Shown: piece after piece, positions 7,137 to 16,176 of the stretch
Numbering within the stretch: position 1 is the stretch's first letter
Layout: the number at the start of each line of letters is the position of its first letter
Origin: a virus
Direction: 5' to 3' (one strand)
DNA length: 51,126 bases
IMG/VR virus record: IMGVR_UViG_3300010413_000060
Coordinates: 1 to 51,126 of that record
The notes under the pieces: generated by a model
Told to the model about the DNA's origin: nothing
What the model saw: the letters and a program-made list of their open reading frames with translations, nothing else
Database searches by the model: none
Program-made: the position numbers and the translations under genes

Positions 7137-7514
7137 TTATTTTCTTAATTCAAGTTCGCGTATTTTCTGTTCGTGTGCATTTAGCTGATCCCGAAATTGC
7201 CTGTGCGCTTCCTTGTCGCTGTTTTGATGCGTATCGATCTGTTGCTGCAAAAAATCAAGTCGCTGATCGCGCAGCCTGAAGTCTTGAACAGCTGTCGAAA
7301 TACTATATTGTGCTTTAGTACCATCGACGACAACCTGCTGTAAAGTCCTTAATTGTGAAGTCGTCGTGGCGGCCCACCATACCCCGGAAACAGTCGCGCC
7401 GACTATCCAGATCAGGAACGTGACAGCGACGGCCGGTTTGATCCGGTCCTGTTTCGTGTGCAGTTCCTGCCAAATCTGGTCAAGTTCTTGCTTAAGTTCT
7501 TGCATGTCAGTCAT
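7137..7514 (-). CDS. Single-span membrane protein with flanking coiled coils, lysis cassette
   Basis: 125 residues: an amphipathic N-terminal helix (ELKQELDQIWQELHTKQD), one membrane span (about 27-50, AVAVTFLIWIVGATVSGVWW) and a long coiled-coil C-terminal domain (RLRDQRLDFLQQQIDTHQ onward). It overlaps the holin gene by 4 bases and follows the endolysin and holin, so it is probably a second holin-type or holin-regulating protein. It is unlike Rz, which is present elsewhere. The exact role cannot be told from sequence. Confidence 0.75.
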   Translation of the reverse strand: MTDMQELKQELDQIWQELHTKQDRIKPAVAVTFLIWIVGATVSGVWWAATTTSQLRTLQQVVVDGTKAQYSISTAVQDFRLRDQRLDFLQQQIDTHQNSDKEAHRQFRDQLNAHEQKIRELELRK

Positions 7515-7717
7515 TCGCTCGGTCCACCCCTACGCCATTTAAACAAAGCGACAGCTGCCGCCGGAACGCCCACAACAGTTCCAAGTGCGCTTACCACTGC
7601 CGCATTGATCAGCGTAAGGTCGTCAAATACCCGATAGACGACCCATGTCAGTAATAGGTACGTCCAAATGACAAGGATCGCCGAAATGACCTTATATTTT
7701 TCAAGGTATTCAAACAC
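7511..7717 (-). CDS. Holin, two membrane segments
   Basis: 68 residues starting at GTG 7717 (V/MFEYLEKYKVISAILVIW). This start lies two bases after the endolysin stop codon and has GGAGG 14 bases upstream; a GTG at 7744 would add nine residues but lacks a ribosome site. Two hydrophobic segments (about 9-28 and 36-58, the second Ala/Val-rich) and a basic, Gly-rich C-terminus (FKWRRGGPSE) fit a small class II holin that lets the endolysin reach the wall. Confidence 0.78.
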   Translation of the reverse strand: MFEYLEKYKVISAILVIWTYLLLTWVVYRVFDDLTLINAAVVSALGTVVGVPAAAVALFKWRRGGPSE

Positions 7718-7719
7718 GT

Positions 7720-8259
7720 TCAGAAAACCGCCCTCCGGAACCACCCCAGCGCAAATTTTTGCAGCTTAGGATTCCGCTTCATTATACCTTCGTAAAATTT
7801 CTTTTGCATAGTGCGCAGCGTCATAATCACAGCGTAATCATGCTTTTCTATATCGTTCAAACACTTAATCGTATGCGGCCCAACAATTCCGTCAATTAGC
7901 AGGGTGCACCCGTGGTCGCTGGCCGCCGACTGCGCCAGTTTCCACGCCTGTTTGCTGCCCATATTCACAGCCATATCGAAAATCTTCGTCGCTAGTAGCT
8001 GACTTTTGATTTCGCCTAGTCTGTTAGCGTCCCAGAACCCTGACCGGTAGACTTCCTTCGCCTGCGGGACTGTCATCGCCACGATGTCGTCAATGTCAAT
8101 GTCCCCGTCCCCGTCGAAATCGCCCAGCAGATCGCCGCGCTTCGTCAGATACCGCAGGGAAACGCCGTATTTCGTGGCGCCGCCGGGGTCGTCTGGATCG
8201 TTTACGTACCCGCCTTCATGTTCCAGAATTTTATCGATAGCCGTATAAAAATTTGCCAT
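7720..8259 (-). CDS. Endolysin, GH108 family N-acetylmuramidase, with EF-hand-like loop
   Basis: 179 residues. HEGGYVNDPDDPGGATKYGVS (about 14-34) is the hallmark of glycoside hydrolase family 108; the Glu of EGGY (residue 15) is the catalytic acid. The C-terminal half (FDMAVNMGSKQAWKLAQ, DGIVGPHTIKCLN) matches the family's second peptidoglycan-recognition part. Residues 47-58 read DFDGDGDIDIDD, an EF-hand/dockerin-like Ca-binding loop inserted after the active-site lobe. No signal peptide is present, so export depends on the holin. It cuts the glycan chain of peptidoglycan. Confidence 0.9.
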   Translation of the reverse strand: MANFYTAIDKILEHEGGYVNDPDDPGGATKYGVSLRYLTKRGDLLGDFDGDGDIDIDDIVAMTVPQAKEVYRSGFWDANRLGEIKSQLLATKIFDMAVNMGSKQAWKLAQSAASDHGCTLLIDGIVGPHTIKCLNDIEKHDYAVIMTLRTMQKKFYEGIMKRNPKLQKFALGWFRRAVF

Positions 8260-8268
8260 TGTGCGTCC

Positions 8269-11200
8269 TTAAGTAACGTCGATTGATTCGGGAACCGTAC
8301 TGTTCAGCGGTTCAAGGATAGCATAAGCCATCGCTACACCCGTCAGCTGATCCGTTATCCAGATAAAGATCGGGCGCCCGGTATGGTGATAATGCAGGAA
8401 GGTGACTGCCACCCCCTGCCAGTTCGACGGACTGACGCTGTCATTCAGGACGCTGTTTACGACCCGCGTCGTGTATGGCGACACCCCTTGTCCGTCAAAA
8501 ATAAGTTGCGCCGGCGAACCGCCGTCTTTCACGATGAAGATTCGGCCCATATTGCCGCTTCCTGTTCCGTCGTTCAATCTGGCACCGTACGCCATGTTGA
8601 AATTAAGCTGCGACAAAACGACCGGGCTTCCCGGCGATCCCGGCCGGGTAAGCACGACAGACGGCGACACAATCGTTCCGTAAGGAATGCGGCCCATGAA
8701 TTGAATGTTTGGATCGGCGAGAAATGATGTCAGCGACCAATCGAATGAATTTGTAAGTCGTTCGCGCGCTACACGTTCGGGACTCGTCGCATTTCGTGCT
8801 TCGACTTCCACACGAAGGCGTCCTGATAAATTATCGCCGACTGTTCCCAGAATATCATTCGGGTCGAAATTCAGCGTATTGTTTCCGACAGCATCCGGCG
8901 CCGTGTCGCGTTGAGCAATTAAGTTCGGACTGCCAATATTCGGACTTCCTTCATCGTACAGTTCGACGCGGTAATACAGCCCATATCCCGCATCGGCGCC
9001 GCCGGGTTCGAAGTCTACCCCATTATTGTTGTCGCCAAGAACGTTATTTACGCCAAGCGTTGTTAGCCAGTTCCTGCGCAGCCAGTTGACATTTATTCCG
9101 CTACTTGTTGCGGCATTAAATGATACAGCGTCGTCATATCGGACGGTCGACATTTTCAATTCAGCGGGCGGCATCGGCGCGTAATACCTGAACCCGTCAT
9201 GAATCTTTATCGGATTCGTGTACGATGCTGACGCGATCGGAAGCGCCCCGCTTTCCTGCGTAGACGGTAGTAGTTTAGCGCGAACCCACCAGTTTTCCGT
9301 GAATGATACTGAACTAAGTCCGACACCTGCTGACGCAAGGAACCATATCCGCGAACCTGCCGGCCACGCCTTCGGCACAGTATCCAAACAGCCGCGATAG
9401 CAATCCCGCAGTTCTAACCCGGCTTGTTGCGGCGATCCGCCAACGCTTGCCAGTGCCCGCGAATAAATTACGAATTCGCCGGCATCCCGCAGATTATCTG
9501 GCGACGACAGCGCTTCGGGCGCAATGTAAACAAGCGTCAGCAGATTATCCATATCCGATTTCGTGCGCGCCGCTGCGTCTATCAATTCTGACAAATCGCC
9601 GCCGCCAGCTATCGGATTCACGAAAATGTCGCCGGTCCCCTGACTCGGCAGCGACTGTTCCGTACCCGGTATCGCTGTTCGTAAACTTCCAATCAGAACG
9701 GAACCCGGAATTGCCCCGGAATTTTCTTGAAGTGTAGTCGGAAGGGTCGACTTTATGGAAGACTGCCCAGTGTGAATTTCGTATTCGTCGCCAGTTATCA
9801 TTCGTGCAGCTGTCACTATGCGCGGCAGGATTTCCGGATTATCCGGGTCCTGATCATTCATCGCTTTAGGTGCTTCGAAAATCAGTTGATCTTCGACATT
9901 GATCGCCGTCACAGTTTGCGTCGGCGCCGTCCAGTTGCTGTCGATCGGATCGCCAAAACTTGCAGCGTGACTGGTAAACACGTCTTCGACCGCGTCAATA
10001 TGCAGCATATTGTCGGCGTTATCGCCGGCCTGAACACGGTTTATCCGCATCAGCAGTTCACTGATTCCAAGCGCCGCCCACGAAAACCGGAACAGGCTTC
10101 CGGGTTTCAATGTGTACAGTTCACGCTTTACGGAACACGATATTTTAGCCAGCGGATACGCTAGTGATCGCATGTCGCGCCACGCGATAAAATTTGCGGC
10201 CGCCTTGTCTTTCAGTCCCATGAATTGTTCTGTCACGACGACTTCGGCGCCCTGAATAATACGGTTCGCCATATCCTGCGCAAGCGCGAACGATTCTTTG
10301 TATTCTTTATCAGGATCGTAATACTTCACTCGAACAGAATTCGACGTTTCAGACCACGCTGGTCGACTGAATTCGACATTATCAGCGTTAGATTCGTCGA
10401 CTAAAGGTATTACCGACAGCGGACTAGGAATGTCGCTTTCACGAATCAGTGTGAATGTATACAGTCCAGTTTCAGGGTCAAGTATCAATACGCCGTCCAC
10501 CATGCGTTCAATTTCAGCGATCAGATCACTGACTTTACGCTGGCGGTCGAGTATGGCCGAAAATCCAAGTCCTTCGTCGTATAACACCTGCGCATTTTTT
10601 CGCAGTGTATGCTGGTCGATTGACGCCGGATTGATCGAAAGTCCCCATTCCGAATCCGTCATAATTTCGAACAAAACGTTCATCGGGTTAGCGTGCCGCC
10701 CGTTGATAAGTTCGGTTCCGGTTCCCGGTGATGACGTTGCAAGGCTAAGTCCGTCGGGGATTCTGCGAAGTTCGAACTTCCACGGCCGCAGCGACGGGGA
10801 ATTTCCAACGTAAATTTGTTCCGCTACAACGTAGCAGGTTCCGCGATACGCTGGAAGGATGTCAGGTGAATAGTTCAAGACGCCTTCAAGGTATGTGCTG
10901 CGCGCCTGTGACAGCGTGCCCGGAAAAAACGAAAGATTACCGGATATTCCGCCGGCATCTTCGCCGTATAGTGTCGGCGCGTCGATAGTGAACGACCCGC
11001 TTGTGATTATTGGTGACGCCAGTACGGCCGTATCATCGATTCGTATTTTCAGCAAGCCGTCATGCGGACCATTCAGCGGACCACGACACAGTCCGAACTG
11101 CATCCCCAAATAATAGCGGTATCCGACAGTTACTTTTTTCGACGAAAACATGCCAGTTTTAATTTTTTCGCGAATACGATCTGTGCGAAGATCGCCGTAC

Positions 11201-11391
11201 CAGACAATATTCGGCGCCGACATTTCAACAGTTCCCCAGATCAAGGGTACCGCGCGCCCTTCGGTTGCTGTTGGAACATTGAAATCGCCAAGTCCCGCCG
11301 GCCGCGCGTTTTCGATGTCGGGTTTCGGCTTGAACAGTTCAGAAACGACCATGGCCGCGACATAGACCAGTAAATAAATCCAGAACGCCAT
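8269..11391 (-). CDS. Large tail-tip protein (gpJ-like central fibre/hub)
   Basis: 1040 residues starting MAFWIYLLVYVAAMVVSELF. The ATG at 11391 is chosen because it follows the upstream stop by two bases and has AAGGA ahead; an open frame extends 33 codons further but overlaps the previous gene without a ribosome site. After a hydrophobic N-terminal segment comes a region (AEGRAVPLIWGTVEMSAPNI, TVGYRYYLGMQFGLCRGPL) typical of the large tail-tip proteins of siphoviruses that follow BR0599-type genes. The C-terminal half is rich in beta repeats and holds six GSP tripeptides. It probably forms the tail tip and contacts the receptor. Confidence 0.8.
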   Translation of the reverse strand: MAFWIYLLVYVAAMVVSELFKPKPDIENARPAGLGDFNVPTATEGRAVPLIWGTVEMSAPNIVWYGDLRTDRIREKIKTGMFSSKKVTVGYRYYLGMQFGLCRGPLNGPHDGLLKIRIDDTAVLASPIITSGSFTIDAPTLYGEDAGGISGNLSFFPGTLSQARSTYLEGVLNYSPDILPAYRGTCYVVAEQIYVGNSPSLRPWKFELRRIPDGLSLATSSPGTGTELINGRHANPMNVLFEIMTDSEWGLSINPASIDQHTLRKNAQVLYDEGLGFSAILDRQRKVSDLIAEIERMVDGVLILDPETGLYTFTLIRESDIPSPLSVIPLVDESNADNVEFSRPAWSETSNSVRVKYYDPDKEYKESFALAQDMANRIIQGAEVVVTEQFMGLKDKAAANFIAWRDMRSLAYPLAKISCSVKRELYTLKPGSLFRFSWAALGISELLMRINRVQAGDNADNMLHIDAVEDVFTSHAASFGDPIDSNWTAPTQTVTAINVEDQLIFEAPKAMNDQDPDNPEILPRIVTAARMITGDEYEIHTGQSSIKSTLPTTLQENSGAIPGSVLIGSLRTAIPGTEQSLPSQGTGDIFVNPIAGGGDLSELIDAAARTKSDMDNLLTLVYIAPEALSSPDNLRDAGEFVIYSRALASVGGSPQQAGLELRDCYRGCLDTVPKAWPAGSRIWFLASAGVGLSSVSFTENWWVRAKLLPSTQESGALPIASASYTNPIKIHDGFRYYAPMPPAELKMSTVRYDDAVSFNAATSSGINVNWLRRNWLTTLGVNNVLGDNNNGVDFEPGGADAGYGLYYRVELYDEGSPNIGSPNLIAQRDTAPDAVGNNTLNFDPNDILGTVGDNLSGRLRVEVEARNATSPERVARERLTNSFDWSLTSFLADPNIQFMGRIPYGTIVSPSVVLTRPGSPGSPVVLSQLNFNMAYGARLNDGTGSGNMGRIFIVKDGGSPAQLIFDGQGVSPYTTRVVNSVLNDSVSPSNWQGVAVTFLHYHHTGRPIFIWITDQLTGVAMAYAILEPLNSTVPESIDVT

Positions 11392-11393
11392 AA

Positions 11394-12215
11394 TTATTCC
11401 TTCGTGAACTGTGTCAAATTGAACGGGTTCGAAGTCGGTACGAACGGGAAACCGCCATAATTCAAAATATTCGAAAACTTGCGCGCGCATGTCTGCGGCG
11501 TGTGATCACAGCCGTAATATGCGTCGATAGTTCCCCCGCTGATCGCCGCTTTAAATGGAAGTAAAATCGTGACTATCGTCCCCGATTGCGATATGATCAA
11601 GCGCTGTTCCGACTTATCCGGAATTTCCAGATACCCACCGACGAACGGCGTTCCGGCAGACGGAAGGCCGGCAATATCGACCTGTATCCCTTCGATAACG
11701 CCGATCACGGTTCCACTATACTTGTATGAAGCTTCGTTGACTTGGCACCCGTTATCGTACAGGACATGATTGCAAAGCCCCTGATACTGGAAGCGCGGTG
11801 TTTCCCTGTTAAACAGTTCATTGAACGGCACGCAGCGCAATTCCGCCACGGTATCTTTGAATGCTACCCCTGAAACATAACCGTCGAAAACGACAATCGA
11901 CACTTCAGGAACCGCGTCCGGCTGAATCCGCCAAACCGTGACCGTAATCGTCGATGACGGTTGAACGGCAATGAACGCTGTAGGTACCGGGTTCGATGTC
12001 GGTATTTGAATCGTCATCACCGTACTTTTCTGTTCTTTCGAACGGGTTATTTTAGACCGTTTCAGGCCGGCGATAGGTTCGTAATCGGTACCGCCGAACG
12101 TCACAGTACCTTCGGTGCTTGTGTATCGGTAAGTTTCATTTCCGACAGTGAACGTATAAAGTTCAATCGGGCGCGATAGTTCAACGCTTGTTTCAAGGTC
12201 GCTAAATGTTGCCAT
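11394..12215 (-). CDS. Tail-tip assembly protein, BR0599/DUF2163 family
   Basis: 273 residues. The C-terminal signature CNHVLYDNGC ... YYGCDHTPQTCARKFSN and NYGGFPFVPTSNPF is that of phage BR0599-family proteins, with Cys pairs that may bind a metal or an Fe-S cluster as proposed for lambda gpL. The N-terminal half is a beta-rich hub-like domain (RPIELYTFTVGNETYRYTST). In siphoviruses this protein lies between the distal tail protein and the large tail-tip protein, as here. Start and stop codons overlap the neighbours by a base or so. Confidence 0.85.
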   Translation of the reverse strand: MATFSDLETSVELSRPIELYTFTVGNETYRYTSTEGTVTFGGTDYEPIAGLKRSKITRSKEQKSTVMTIQIPTSNPVPTAFIAVQPSSTITVTVWRIQPDAVPEVSIVVFDGYVSGVAFKDTVAELRCVPFNELFNRETPRFQYQGLCNHVLYDNGCQVNEASYKYSGTVIGVIEGIQVDIAGLPSAGTPFVGGYLEIPDKSEQRLIISQSGTIVTILLPFKAAISGGTIDAYYGCDHTPQTCARKFSNILNYGGFPFVPTSNPFNLTQFTKE

Positions 12216-14095
12216 TATACGTCATATGCCCCGGTTGTCGGAATCGATAATTCCGTATCTATCTGATCGCCAAGCGCATCAGACCACTTGTGTAACAGTT
12301 CGACGGTATCCGTGTCAAAACGTGACTTCACCATAAATTCTATCCGTTCGACATCAGCTGGATTAAACCCGATAGGTGTTGACGGCGTCACATTCAAACG
12401 TTCTTCAGCTTCAGAAATATTCGACGAACCGTTTATATCAAGAAACAGGTACTCGCGACCCGCCGGGAATATTACCGGACTATCTGATAGCGGACTTCCT
12501 TCAGGAATAAATCCTTCTTTAAACCTGATCGCGATCGTTGTAAACGGTTCACGCGATTTCATGAACTGATTATACCCGATATTCTGAATATCGATCGACG
12601 ACGCGCCCTTGACAACAGGCTGCGTCAACACGGCATCGGCATTAAATGTCGGTAAATAAAACGATACTTGCCGCCCACGAACGGCATACAGCAGCGATTT
12701 TATTTCCCACATACGGGACGCCGTTTCGATATTCCAGCTTTTACGCGAAATCGGCGTTGATCTGTCTGGTGTAGCGTACTGCACGATTTCACCAGTGTCG
12801 CCGTCGATTATTGTTGTACGTATCCGCTGCCCTTCCGGAAGCTCAGTACCCATTGAATTTTTATCGTCAATAACAGGTCGTCCGTTATGCGACAGGAATC
12901 CCGATGTATCCGGGGTTATCCGACTTAACTTGTTTTCAAGCGACGTAAACGACACGGTTGTTTTCTGTGCGGTCGACGGGTATCGGCTTTTTGCTATCTG
13001 TGATGACAGGATTCCCGGTACGACTGGAACAAGCATTGCCTGCCCCGCAGTATAAGCATTTTCCACGCCAGAACTGAACGTTACTGACATCGGCGATCCG
13101 GTAGACACTGAAACGATTTCCAGCGTATCAGCCGTTCTGTTTCCTTCAGCATCATACGCTATCAAAACAGCAAGCCCGCCCGGTCGAAAATCAGCGTACG
13201 CCGTGTCTGTGACGTATACCGTCGCGTCTGTAATGCTAACGTTTCGCGTCAGTATGCGCGCATCCCACCACAGCGGAACGCCGAATACGCGGGCGTGCCA
13301 ATCAAACAGGAATGAATTCAATTCAGATCGCTGCCGATCATTCGAAATCAGTGTTTCGAACTGGATTCCCTGTCGCGGATACCTGCGCACAGCCAGACGC
13401 TGTTCAGTTCCGTCAGCGCTTGTCATTACATCAGTCAGCCATGACAATGTTTCTTTCAATCCGCCGGCCGGCGGAATTCCGAACAGGATTATTCGCGTTC
13501 CTGTAATCGGGACCGATGTTGTCGTGGTATCAAACGTAAAATCCAGCGTCCCGTTTATCGTCGGCGGACCGTCTGGACTTATTTCAATGGTAAGTGCAAA
13601 CGATGTCAGCTTAGGAAAAGATTTCGGCAGTGTCGGAAGATTCAGCGCCGTGATTCCATCACCGGCGTTATTCGTGAATGCTGTCCACAGCCTATCACTC
13701 GAACGATATGCGTTGAACAGATCAAGGTCCTGCGTCACCGTGCTGACAATATTTCCCAGCGCGATTTCGATCGGCTTTACATGAATGCGCTCGAACCAGT
13801 CAAACCCGTAATCCATACCATCCTGCGGACCGCCATTTTCGACCAGATTTTTTTCGCGTTTTCCACGATAGTTTGACTGCGTTCGTGAATGAACCGAAAT
13901 GATTGTAAATGTCGCAGAACCGTATGGATGCGGAAAATTTTCTGGGAAGGTCGCCAAGTTCGCCGTATCATTTAGGACATTAGTCGGTTGCGGCACGTTT
14001 TGCGATTCAAGCTGTTTAACTTGATACCCGTTCCATGCCGGAACGCGACTGTCAGCAGTCATACCCGGCGCCGGTTTGCCGCCGAAAATTGCCAT
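12215..14095 (-). CDS. Distal tail-tip structural protein
   Basis: 626 residues of beta-rich sequence (SWNIETASRMWEIKSLLYAV, RGRQVSFYLPTFNADAVLTQ). The WEIKSLLYAVRGRQVSFYLP block resembles C-terminal domains of phage proteins preceding BR0599-type genes. It has no enzymatic motif. The position between two smaller virion proteins and the BR0599 protein points to a baseplate-ring or distal tail component. It shares one junction base with each neighbour. Confidence 0.7.
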   Translation of the reverse strand: MAIFGGKPAPGMTADSRVPAWNGYQVKQLESQNVPQPTNVLNDTANLATFPENFPHPYGSATFTIISVHSRTQSNYRGKREKNLVENGGPQDGMDYGFDWFERIHVKPIEIALGNIVSTVTQDLDLFNAYRSSDRLWTAFTNNAGDGITALNLPTLPKSFPKLTSFALTIEISPDGPPTINGTLDFTFDTTTTSVPITGTRIILFGIPPAGGLKETLSWLTDVMTSADGTEQRLAVRRYPRQGIQFETLISNDRQRSELNSFLFDWHARVFGVPLWWDARILTRNVSITDATVYVTDTAYADFRPGGLAVLIAYDAEGNRTADTLEIVSVSTGSPMSVTFSSGVENAYTAGQAMLVPVVPGILSSQIAKSRYPSTAQKTTVSFTSLENKLSRITPDTSGFLSHNGRPVIDDKNSMGTELPEGQRIRTTIIDGDTGEIVQYATPDRSTPISRKSWNIETASRMWEIKSLLYAVRGRQVSFYLPTFNADAVLTQPVVKGASSIDIQNIGYNQFMKSREPFTTIAIRFKEGFIPEGSPLSDSPVIFPAGREYLFLDINGSSNISEAEERLNVTPSTPIGFNPADVERIEFMVKSRFDTDTVELLHKWSDALGDQIDTELSIPTTGAYDV

Positions 14096-15093
14096 TACGT
14101 CGTCACCTTGCGATATGCGACCCCGAAATTATACGACTGTTCGGTGTCGTCACCCGGCGAATAGCGCTTGCGGACGACTGGGAACGGCACCCAGATTTCG
14201 GAACCAACGGTGATTTCTTCACCGGGATTCAGACCGTTCATATTGACATATCGCCGATCTGGAAGGTATCCCAACAGCCACCAGTTGTCCGGCGTGACTT
14301 GCGCATTTACCTGAAATAGCGGTTCTGGAAATAACGGTTTGAACCCATTGTACTGTCCGACCGGCAGCGATGCGGCGTACGATAGGAACCCGGTTTGATA
14401 GCCGCCGCCGTTCCATAAAAACCCTTTCCGATCGCCGTCAGCGTCAAGCTGTGTAGTTGCGTCGTCTTCGAAAAGCCACTTCGTCGCCGCGTCGAACGCG
14501 CCGGGAAACGACGGACCGCATTTCAAGTGCAGCGTACCCTGTCCAGACGTTACCGCTTGAAAATGAGTCCACCAGCCTTGATTTACGCCGGATGCGGGGT
14601 TATCAATATGCGCCGTTGTTTGATTCCAATACGTTGCGTACTGATATTGACCGCCCGTCCAGCTTCCCACTTTTATTATTTCGCCGAATCCCATGTGCCG
14701 GAACTGTCCTGTCGCGTATTCGACCACAACATGACAATAATTATCGTCTTCAAAGAACCACACGTTTTGATATGGCCCGTTGATTGTATTCATTCGCTGA
14801 ACGGCGGAAATTTCGCTTGAATACGATACCGCTTGCGACGAACCCGGCTGCAAATGGTTTTTCTGATTCACGACAGGGGATACTGTACCATCGAATCCGC
14901 AAATGCAGACGCTGGTCGTGTCCCATTCGAAACCAAACGTCAATTCGCCAGTGACGCCTGTTTTCGTAATCGCCGCGCGGTTATTCACCGTGTCAAGGTA
15001 CAGCTGCGTCCAGCCCGGTGTCCCAGTCAGGAACGTAAACAAGTCTGACACTAAATCTTCCGGATCAGTCGAAGTGCTTTTTTGATAAGACAT
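14095..15093 (-). CDS. Tail-tip/virion structural protein
   Basis: 332 residues. After an N-terminal helical part (DPEDLVSDLFTFLTGTPGW) comes a beta-sandwich-like region with VWFFEDDNYCHVVVEYATGQ and FRHMGFGEIIK. The same W-F-(acidic)-x-V-V-V layout is seen in the next upstream gene (15097-16176), so the two are probably distant paralogues. A paired set between tape measure and distal tail protein suggests parts of the tail-tip ring. Receptor binding is possible but unproven. Confidence 0.68.
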   Translation of the reverse strand: MSYQKSTSTDPEDLVSDLFTFLTGTPGWTQLYLDTVNNRAAITKTGVTGELTFGFEWDTTSVCICGFDGTVSPVVNQKNHLQPGSSQAVSYSSEISAVQRMNTINGPYQNVWFFEDDNYCHVVVEYATGQFRHMGFGEIIKVGSWTGGQYQYATYWNQTTAHIDNPASGVNQGWWTHFQAVTSGQGTLHLKCGPSFPGAFDAATKWLFEDDATTQLDADGDRKGFLWNGGGYQTGFLSYAASLPVGQYNGFKPLFPEPLFQVNAQVTPDNWWLLGYLPDRRYVNMNGLNPGEEITVGSEIWVPFPVVRKRYSPGDDTEQSYNFGVAYRKVTT

Positions 15094-15096
15094 CGT

Positions 15097-16176
15097 TTAT
15101 TCGTCCTTTATCGCATAAAACATCCAGTTGTCTGTCCGGTGAACGTTCTGAAAAACCTTGTACGTCACATTCGGGGACACTGACTTGTCCACAATTTCAT
15201 CTTCGGAAGTAAGTCCGCCACTTGCAGAAAGCCAGTACATCGCGTCGATCTGTCCGACAAACTGGTATGACGGATTCTTGAACACTATCGAACACGGCCA
15301 CAACGGCGTAAGGTTGTCCGGACTTCCCGGTGTTTGATTAAGGATGCCCGTCGGCGTTCCGCCCGGTGTAGCGCCAAAGAATTGATCGTGAATGTCGTCG
15401 CCATTGTACCAGCGATTTTCCGATGAAATATCAGTGTCCGATGCCGTATAAAGACACGTCGGAAACACGTGTGTATTCTGCCTTGCCGATTCAGACGACG
15501 TATAATAATAATTCTTTATCGGGTACCATTGTCCGTCTACAAATCGAACATAACATGCGGCCAGCGCCGTTGAAATAATTTCGCTCGAATTGCCGGCAGG
15601 GTGCGGAAGACACGCGTAATCCGCGTTATTATCATTGAACGCTTGCGTGTCCTTATATGTTGATCCTGCTATCATCAGCGGATACGGGTATTCTAGTTCT
15701 GTCCCGAACGGATTCAAAAACCCAGCGTACATTTGCTGATACGACGTGCCTGTTTTCACGACCATTATCACGCGCCGTTCGTTTGCCCAGAACCAGTATG
15801 TCATCGGGGTATTTTGCAGCGGCGTATACGCGGAAAATGTCGACGCGCCCGGCTGACTTGCGAATGCGACAGAACCCGACGGACTGCCGTCATTAAATCC
15901 CGTGAACCCTTTTATTTCCCAGTTCCAGCGGGACGATCCGTTTGTGTACGACTTAATTCCGAAATACCAGTACCGTGTCGGCGATCCGCCATTTGAAGCG
16001 TCACCGCGAAAAATCATTTCCTGCGTATTCGGCGACGGGTATACGATCGGGCTTCCGGCCGGCGTCGTGTCGCGCATCATGGTATACGGTGACGGCGATC
16101 CTACGGACTGCGTCAGGAAATCGCGCAGGTGAACCATTAAGTCGAGATAATTTGCTGCTGTTCCAGTTGCTTTCAT
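15097..16176 (-). CDS. Tail-tip/virion structural protein, probable paralogue of next gene
   Basis: 359 residues. The N-terminus (TGTAANYLDLMVHLRDFLTQ) matches in style the N-terminus of the following gene, and TYWFWANERRVIMVVKTGTS corresponds to its W-F-x-V-V-V core. It contains five GSP tripeptides, the densest of any protein here. The final A of its ATG is the last base of the tape measure gene's stop codon, so the two are translationally coupled. Role inferred as tail-tip structure. Confidence 0.68.
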   Translation of the reverse strand: MKATGTAANYLDLMVHLRDFLTQSVGSPSPYTMMRDTTPAGSPIVYPSPNTQEMIFRGDASNGGSPTRYWYFGIKSYTNGSSRWNWEIKGFTGFNDGSPSGSVAFASQPGASTFSAYTPLQNTPMTYWFWANERRVIMVVKTGTSYQQMYAGFLNPFGTELEYPYPLMIAGSTYKDTQAFNDNNADYACLPHPAGNSSEIISTALAACYVRFVDGQWYPIKNYYYTSSESARQNTHVFPTCLYTASDTDISSENRWYNGDDIHDQFFGATPGGTPTGILNQTPGSPDNLTPLWPCSIVFKNPSYQFVGQIDAMYWLSASGGLTSEDEIVDKSVSPNVTYKVFQNVHRTDNWMFYAIKDE

